Source: Nematostella vectensis
Lineage: Eukaryota; Cnidaria; Anthozoa; Actiniaria; Edwardsiidae
Assembly: GCF_932526225.1 (NCBI RefSeq)
Contig: NC_064039.1
Span: forward strand, 16,734,639 to 16,794,638
Reading direction: 5' to 3'
Length of the DNA: 60,000 nucleotides
This document shows positions 55,601 to 60,000 of the stretch, piece by piece. The translations under genes were made by a program, and so were the position numbers. Numbering within the stretch: the stretch's first letter is position 1; each line of letters opens with the position of its first letter. The notes beneath the pieces were generated by a model that was not told where the DNA came from, did no database searches, and saw only the letters and a program-made list of their open reading frames with translations.

Positions 55601-57533
55601 TTTTAATACTTTTGTATGGGGGGGGGGCTAGGGACATGCTCCCCCGTAAAAATTTTGCCATTTACAAATACATGAAATTCTCATTATTGTTAAAACCGAA
55701 AGAAAATCAGTACATCCTTCCCAACTGAAATCTCATTTACATATCTTTCTATACCACCAATCTGAAAAGTTAGTAGGGGGGCTTTGACATGACTTTAAAT
55801 TCGCAAATTCAAAACTTTAGGGGATAATGGTTTTCAACGCCAGCGAAACGCAATTCATGCAAGTGTAAGCTGAAGGCGCATCACATTCATTCATCGATTT
55901 TGTAGGGGGTCTGGGATTGCAGACTTTTAAGAGGCTCGGAAATTGATCAGAATACCCATTAAAAAAATAAGGCCCTCCCCTATACCCTATTTGAAAATTT
56001 GAGGCCCTCCCCCATATCGACGCTCAAAAAATAGTAACCCTCCCCCCTAAACATAACAGCCCCCCGTTAAAAATGACCCTTCCCTTAGTAATGTCTGATT
56101 TGCATCTTTTCCAGGGATTAGATATGAGCCAGAGCCCGTGGACATGCGCGGTGGAAAATGGATCAAACTAAACCCTCTGCACGAAGTGTGTTTTGAAGCC
56201 CGGGGAGACAAGCCTGGTCAGTTTGTTCACTACGGAACCAGTGGACTCGTGGGCGCCATTAAGCTAGTTTGGAAGAGCGGCCATGTCAGGTAACATAGGC
56301 TTCTCTTCTATTGGCTTCTTCTGAAGCGGTTTGTTACTGGGGAGGTACCTTCAGGGTAAAGTATTATTTTGGTAATGCCATAGTCATACAGAAAATTATA
56401 GCCTTGCGTTTGCTTATAACAGATTGCCGGTAAAAGCCTCTATTTAGAAACAATACGGTTGGTCCTCGCGCAATACTGGAACTAGCCTTTCTCATAAATT
56501 ACATTACATACATAGTTTATTGGTGCCTTGTAAACGATAATTTTCATCGGTATGTAGGCCAATAATGCTTTGGGGAAAAAAGAACGAAAAAAGAATATGT
56601 ACAGTAATCTTAAGGCATTTTGTTTTGTCGAAATGAATCAGACACGTATTTTGCAGAAGCCGCAGCATTGTTTTCAGAGGCCGATAATTTTTAGAAACAT
56701 ATTGTGTGGGAAAAGGTTCTTGTTATAGAAGAATCTGTCTCTAACGTCTTTATACGCGTCGCAATTCACGGCAAAATGCAACTCGTCTTCCGTACCCAAC
56801 TTGCAAGTTATTTCTTCTGGTCTTTTAAAGGGTCTCAGATATTCCCATATTTCAATTTGTAAGGGATGGGGCTTATTCGGAGACGCGTTAATGCTGTTCT
56901 TTGTTGATTTTTTTTTTACAAACGATAGATACCTTTCTAGCTCATATTTTGTTTTAAAGGTTCTGTTCGTTCTTAACTTTTTTTTTTTCATTATTTCCCC
57001 TGTCCCCTTATTTCTCTGTCTAACTGTCCACTAGAAATCTCTGTATATTAAGAGTTTGCGAGTATTTTTCCGACCAGTATTCTTTTTTCGGCATATCCTC
57101 CCTACCCCCCCCCCCCCCCACACACACACACAAACTCGTTCGCCTTCTACGACATCGATCTGGTTACCACAAACTGACAAAGTCTAATATATGTCTCAGA
57201 TGTGTTTCAAACGTCGCCCACGACAGCAGGTGGGGCTGCTACCATTACAGCTCTTTAATGAAGTATCCCCTAAACGTAGTCATCACCGACAACTACAAGA
57301 ACATCATCTTCCCCAAGTATGAAGACATCCAGCGCAAGGCCGGCCTATGGTACTCTCTACCCATGATGGATGACAAACACAGCGACGAGATAGTGTTCAC
57401 GGAGTTCGCTAAGCCGCTGTACATCCAGCAGTACAAGACCCTCAAGGTGTGGTACGGGGAGGACCTCAACAACTGGGCGGAGACAGACAACCAGGGGCGC
57501 GTGTGCGTGGACGTGTATGGAAGGTTTATGTAA
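49630..57533 (+). CDS. Secreted cysteine-containing protein, 208 aa, three exons
   Basis: Exons 49630-49747, 56115-56289 and 57200-57533 join in phase (1, then 2) to 627 nt. Residues 1 to about 21 are a signal peptide (MASSLLKFLACCMLLASTIG). A short basic pro-like stretch (SRKIDHLLAKKAG) follows, then a compact mature domain with four cysteines: one in exon 2 (EVCFEARGD) and CVSNVAH, GCYHYSS and VCVDVYG in exon 3. Conserved-looking ends are LKVWYGEDLNNWAETDNQG and the terminal VDVYGRFM. No transmembrane segment follows the signal peptide, so it is probably extracellular with two disulfides. Family not recognised. Intron 1 is 6.4 kb and full of mobile DNA, yet the splice sites (GTAAGT; TTTTCCAG) are good. 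AATAAA at 57579-57584 lies about 46 bp after the stop. Confidence 0.85.
49748..50200. other. Start of intron 1; C-rich and AAGAT-type simple repeats
   Basis: Contains GACAAGATAAGATAAGATAA at about 49858 and a C-rich stretch at 50150-50200 with a duplicated CCCCTGCTCGTAC. No gene. Confidence 0.6.
50213..51354 (+). pseudogene. Gag-like protein plus start of reverse transcriptase of a second tyrosine-recombinase-type retroelement, truncated
   Basis: Two overlapping open segments (to about 50797 and from 50677) form one gag-like protein after a frameshift near 50790. SFYKWVIAYTRYALT and TWLTYDENVRRYAAQDRSIPW-type text match the W-YDENFR...PW...ELW layout of the Ngaro-like gag at 22543-23013. A Cys/His cluster follows (HCASCSSPFHRSEDCPSGQH, CIHRNNVC). 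The last residues (LLNSLRFGARIGFDG) resemble the entry of a reverse transcriptase. The sequence stops at a C tract at 51408 where satellite DNA begins. Confidence 0.7.
51413..52245. repeat. 42-bp satellite, about 20 copies
   Basis: The unit is TACTCGTAATTCTGATATAT TACTGATATGAACATTCACA TT. It has few substitutions (ATGAAC/ACGAAC, ACCCGT, ATAATAC). Its - strand frames are open because 42 is a multiple of 3; the (ISNISELRVNVNVH)-type product is an artefact. A shorter form of the unit lies at 50269-50295. Confidence 0.95.
52246..52676. repeat. 17-bp satellite, about 25 copies
   Basis: TATCAGACCGCTCCCAT in tandem, with ATCGCTCCC and CTCCTAT variants. It starts exactly where the 42-bp satellite ends; both share TATCA/ATATA at the join. 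Confidence 0.97.
52677..53785. other. Non-coding intron segment; nothing recognised
   Basis: Includes G-runs near 53299 and 53707. Proline-rich open stretches on the - strand come from those runs. Confidence 0.5.
53786..54545. promoter_or_regulatory. Inverted pair of TATA-box/start-region sequences
   Basis: On the + strand, TATAAAAGGG at 53791 is followed by GTCATTC, GACATCACTGAGTG (53821-53834) and AGAGCTCCGTAGAG. On the - strand, TATAAAAGG (54539 to 54531) is followed by TCATTC, GACTTCACTGAGTG (54475 to 54462) and GGACCTCTGTA. The two face each other and look like copies of one promoter or element end. No open frame longer than 18 codons starts just downstream on the + side. Confidence 0.5.
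54217..54448. mobile_element. PIF/Harbinger-like MITE, 232 bp
   Basis: Terminal inverted repeats AGGCCCTGTCACACGTA and TACGTGTGACAGGGCCT are flanked by TTA on both sides (54214-54216, 54449-54451), the 3-bp TWA target expected for PIF/Harbinger. No coding capacity. Confidence 0.85.
54558..55556. mobile_element. Non-autonomous piggyBac-like element, about 1.0 kb
   Basis: TTAA at 54554-54557 and 55557-55560 flanks inverted ends CACATTGACCCCT and AGGAGTCAATGGG (inverse CCCATTGACTCCT). TTAA targets and CC-type ends are the piggyBac hallmark. Open frames inside (54677-55114) overlap in several frames and show no transposase motifs. Confidence 0.75.
55561..56114. other. End of intron 1; CCCTCCCC-rich repeats
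   Basis: G8 near 55620 and degenerate AGGCCCTCCCC repeats at 55970-56075 precede the acceptor at 56114. Confidence 0.6.
56290..57199. other. Intron 2 of the 208-aa gene
   Basis: No exon seen. Contains a C17-(AC)n tract at 57103-57132. Confidence 0.6.
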
Positions 57534-58375
57534 CACCTCTCGGCTAATGGTACTGATTAGTAGGCCTTTGCGTACCTTAATAAAAACCAATTTTAAAACA
57601 GAGTTCTTGTGCTACTATGTACTTTACTTGGTTTGACTAATGGGTGAAAATTATGCACCAAGCTTCAGGGCTGTACAAGTCTCGACGTTTGTAGAGTGGT
57701 ATTCATTACACCTATTTTCATAGGCGTAATCCCGGGTATCCAATTCTGTCATTCGACAAGGCTAGTACTTCGTGGATATCTTACAATCGTGTTCCTAACA
57801 TCACACTACATAAAGTATATTCCTAAACTCTTATCTGCACTTGAAAGTAATTTTCTGTTGAGGTGCCAGAAAATGCCACTGTTGAGAAAGGAAGTATAAG
57901 AAACTGACACCAAAAGAATGGAAAGACTTCCTTTTTTCAGACGAGTGTCCAAAGTTTCAATTTCCAAACCCTAACAATAATGTAGTTTGGGTTTTCCAGG
58001 GAAGCCAGGTTGTCCTCCAGCTATTTAGAAATTTTGTCCGGGGTTCACTATTTCCGAATGCACTAAATTTTGTTCGCGTGCGCTAATGCACTAATTTCTT
58101 TCGAGAGAATGTCAGACGGAAGGTCTATTTTGGGAATGATAAAGAAGATATGTTGGCATAACTTATAACATTTACTTTACATACACTTCACAGACCGACA
58201 GTATATAGTCTGCCTGAGTGTATCTACATAGTCTCTTCATCTTAACTTTGGTAAAATGCACGTATAATTAAAACAAGCGAGATTGAGTCCTTTAAAAATC
58301 TCCATGGCCATGTCCAAACTAGTCCATGGGTTTCCTGTGGCGATCTGGCCTAAAGCCCGCGGCACAAAGCAGTGT
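57534..58375 (+). other. 3' UTR of the 208-aa gene and non-coding flank
   Basis: AATAAA at 57579 marks the likely transcript end. Nothing is recognised beyond it. Confidence 0.6.
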
Positions 58376-58576
58376 CAGCGTACAACACATTAGCCAAATA
58401 CTTTATATTGTTCACAGCAAGAGAGCAGCTCTCTTGTTTAGCAGTCAGTCGCCAGCCGTTTCGTCTTGGTTCGGTTCAGCGTACAACACATTAGCCAAAT
58501 ACTTTATATTGTTCACATCAAGAGAGCAGCTCTCTTGTTTAGCAGTCAGTCGCCAGCCGTTTCGTCTTGGTTCGGT
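58376..58576. repeat. 101-bp tandem duplication
   Basis: CAGCGTACAACACATTAGCC through CGTCTTGGTTCGG occurs twice, almost identical. No gene assigned. Confidence 0.92.
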
Positions 58577-59022
58577 TTCCGACCGCTGGAGGACCACCCT
58601 GGTATGCTGGGCGAGGACGAATTGATGGGACTGGACCCGAACGGTGCATCCTCTCCTACGCCATTGGTGGAGTCGAACTGGGTGTTTTCAAGTCTGAGGA
58701 TGACATGAAACAAAGGGCGAGTTTAAGTACATCAGGGATTAAAGTCTTATCTAACTTAGGAAATCAAGGTACATGCATGGGTCGGGTAGGTGAAGAACCC
58801 CAAAAAAACCTTGTCCGAGCAGAGGCAACTGGGCGGCTGCATAGAAACGACGCTCTCCAATAAATAGTGCCATATTGAGTGATTTTGCGTTTACAAAAAA
58901 CAGAGAAGCTTATTTTTGAAGTGATCACGTGCGGTCCCTTTTGACGCCTTCTTTCTGCCGTCTCCCTGAGCCTCGTCCACTGCACTCGCCCCAGCTCCCC
59001 CCAACATATCAAGCAATTTGCT
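58577..59022. other. Non-coding; nothing recognised
   Basis: Short open stretches only, with no family features. Confidence 0.45.
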
Positions 59023-59023
59023 T

Positions 59024-59126
59024 CTTGTATTGTCAAACTGTAGAATGGTTTCCATCAATAAAGAGTACTCTTAACTTGTATTGTCAAACTGTAGAATGGT
59101 TTCCATCAATAAAGAGTTCTCTTAAC
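59024..59126. repeat. 51-bp tandem duplication containing AATAAA
   Basis: CTTGTATTGTCAAACTGTAG through CAATAAAGAGT(A/T)CTCTTAA is present twice. The AATAAAG hexamer is duplicated with it. Confidence 0.92.
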
Positions 59127-60000
59127 TGTCTTTACTTGGCCAAGGCTCCAAGAGTTCACGGAATACTTAAAATCTCGGTAGTGAAAATCATAGCCAATTA
59201 TAGCCAATAGCCCGCATACACAAGAAGTGTTTGCCTTTGTTATCTTGTGGTAGCCGCCGAAAAGACCCCGACTAACAGGATCCTAAGAGAGGAATGATTA
59301 TTTAAAAATTGAGAAATCTGTGAACTCTTGCCAACGAATATACGAAGGCCTTTGCTTCTGACAGTCAAAATTTTTATCAACTCAACAATGAATAAAAACA
59401 ATTGTTAACTAGGTATTAATACAATATGCATATGCCATGCAACGGGTTACAGCCATACAATGAAGGTATAGGCTCTGAGCGACATAACATGCACAACGGG
59501 TTACAGCAATACAATGAAGTGATGATAGGCTCTGGGTGAAAGCACATGCATTTACGAGCTGCTCATAGCACCAAACACTTCAAAATGCTATATCATAACT
59601 TAATTTGATGTGGCACAAATATTCCTTGAGGCTAAAGACATATTTTCTTGGAGAAATTGGCATCAAAGCTGTCATTTCTGTTTTATTTTTTTCTAAATTT
59701 CCTTAGCGTGATCAAGTTTGTTTATTATTTAAATGCCAAATATCAGTTCTAGTAAGCTTTTTATTGCTGACGTTTTGCTTTTTTAAGTGGTGGGGTATCA
59801 GATGAGCAGCTCCAAAGTTAGTCCATTAAATTATAAGTAGCGAGTTAATTTTCTAAATGACGGCTTTACTCTGTGTTAAATGTGTTTAGTGATTAAGGTT
59901 AAACCTTTTTAATGTCGCTTTAAAGTGTAAAGTTGTAGTATTTAGGGTATTTACCTACTCACCACCACATGTTTATCAGAGGTCCGTCAGCCTGATTGTG
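59127..60000. other. Non-coding end of window; one diverged ~60-bp duplication at 59437-59560
   Basis: CAACGGGTTACAGC(C/A)ATACAATGAAG and the following GATAGGCTCTG occur twice. No gene recognised in the last 900 bases. Confidence 0.6.

Noticed and set aside
1-60000. tRNA, 5S rRNA and snRNA genes
   Set aside because: No GGTTCGAATCC-type B box or other internal promoter was seen on a scan of both strands; a dedicated search was not possible.

Overview
This window is eukaryotic, intron-rich and crowded with repeats. Its coding exons are short, carry GT/AG splice sites and join in frame. Its retroelements (a BEL/Pao element, two tyrosine-recombinase/Ngaro-like fragments) and its secreted-protein genes look like an anthozoan cnidarian, with a Nematostella-like sea anemone as the best guess (inference, no search run).

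Layout: (1) 1-3420 holds a hexanucleotide microsatellite and two exons of a family of secreted helical proteins. (2) 3421-11847 is an 8.4 kb satellite of 31/29-bp units, abutted by a pogo/Tigger-like non-autonomous transposon. (3) 13418-24048 is a complete 11-exon gene (703 codons) for a secreted, mostly helical, basic-tailed protein. Its last intron has been invaded by a Ngaro-like retrotransposon. (4) 24383-26930 is a large foldback element around a 30-bp minisatellite. (5) 27045-37374 is a second set of the last three exons of the 703-aa gene with no 5' exons. Its 9.1 kb intron carries a perfect 74-bp-arm palindrome encoding a hammerhead ribozyme, plus a BEL/Pao element with 214-bp LTRs. 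(6) 38044-41594 is a very homogeneous 59-bp satellite. (7) 42190-47060 is a GC-rich, virus-like mobile element with a retroviral-type integrase and an HNH-containing replication-like protein, arranged tail to tail with abutting stop codons. Both genes are broken. Its intergenic DNA is packed with small hairpins. (8) 49630-57533 is a three-exon gene for a 208-aa secreted protein. Its 6.4 kb first intron holds a retroelement gag remnant, a 42-bp and a 17-bp satellite, paired TATA-box sequences, and Harbinger-like and piggyBac-like MITEs. (9) 57534-60000 is non-coding with short tandem duplications.

How it fits together: two host gene families are visible. The first is a locally duplicated cluster (exon pairs at 1.5-2.3 kb, the full gene at 13.4-24.0 kb, a 3' exon set at 27.0-37.4 kb) whose introns act as landing pads for mobile DNA. 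Exon lengths and phases are preserved in every copy, so the extra exons could still be spliced. The strongest non-gene finding is the hammerhead ribozyme at 29480-29530. The most novel-looking system is the compact integrase/HNH element at 42-47 kb.
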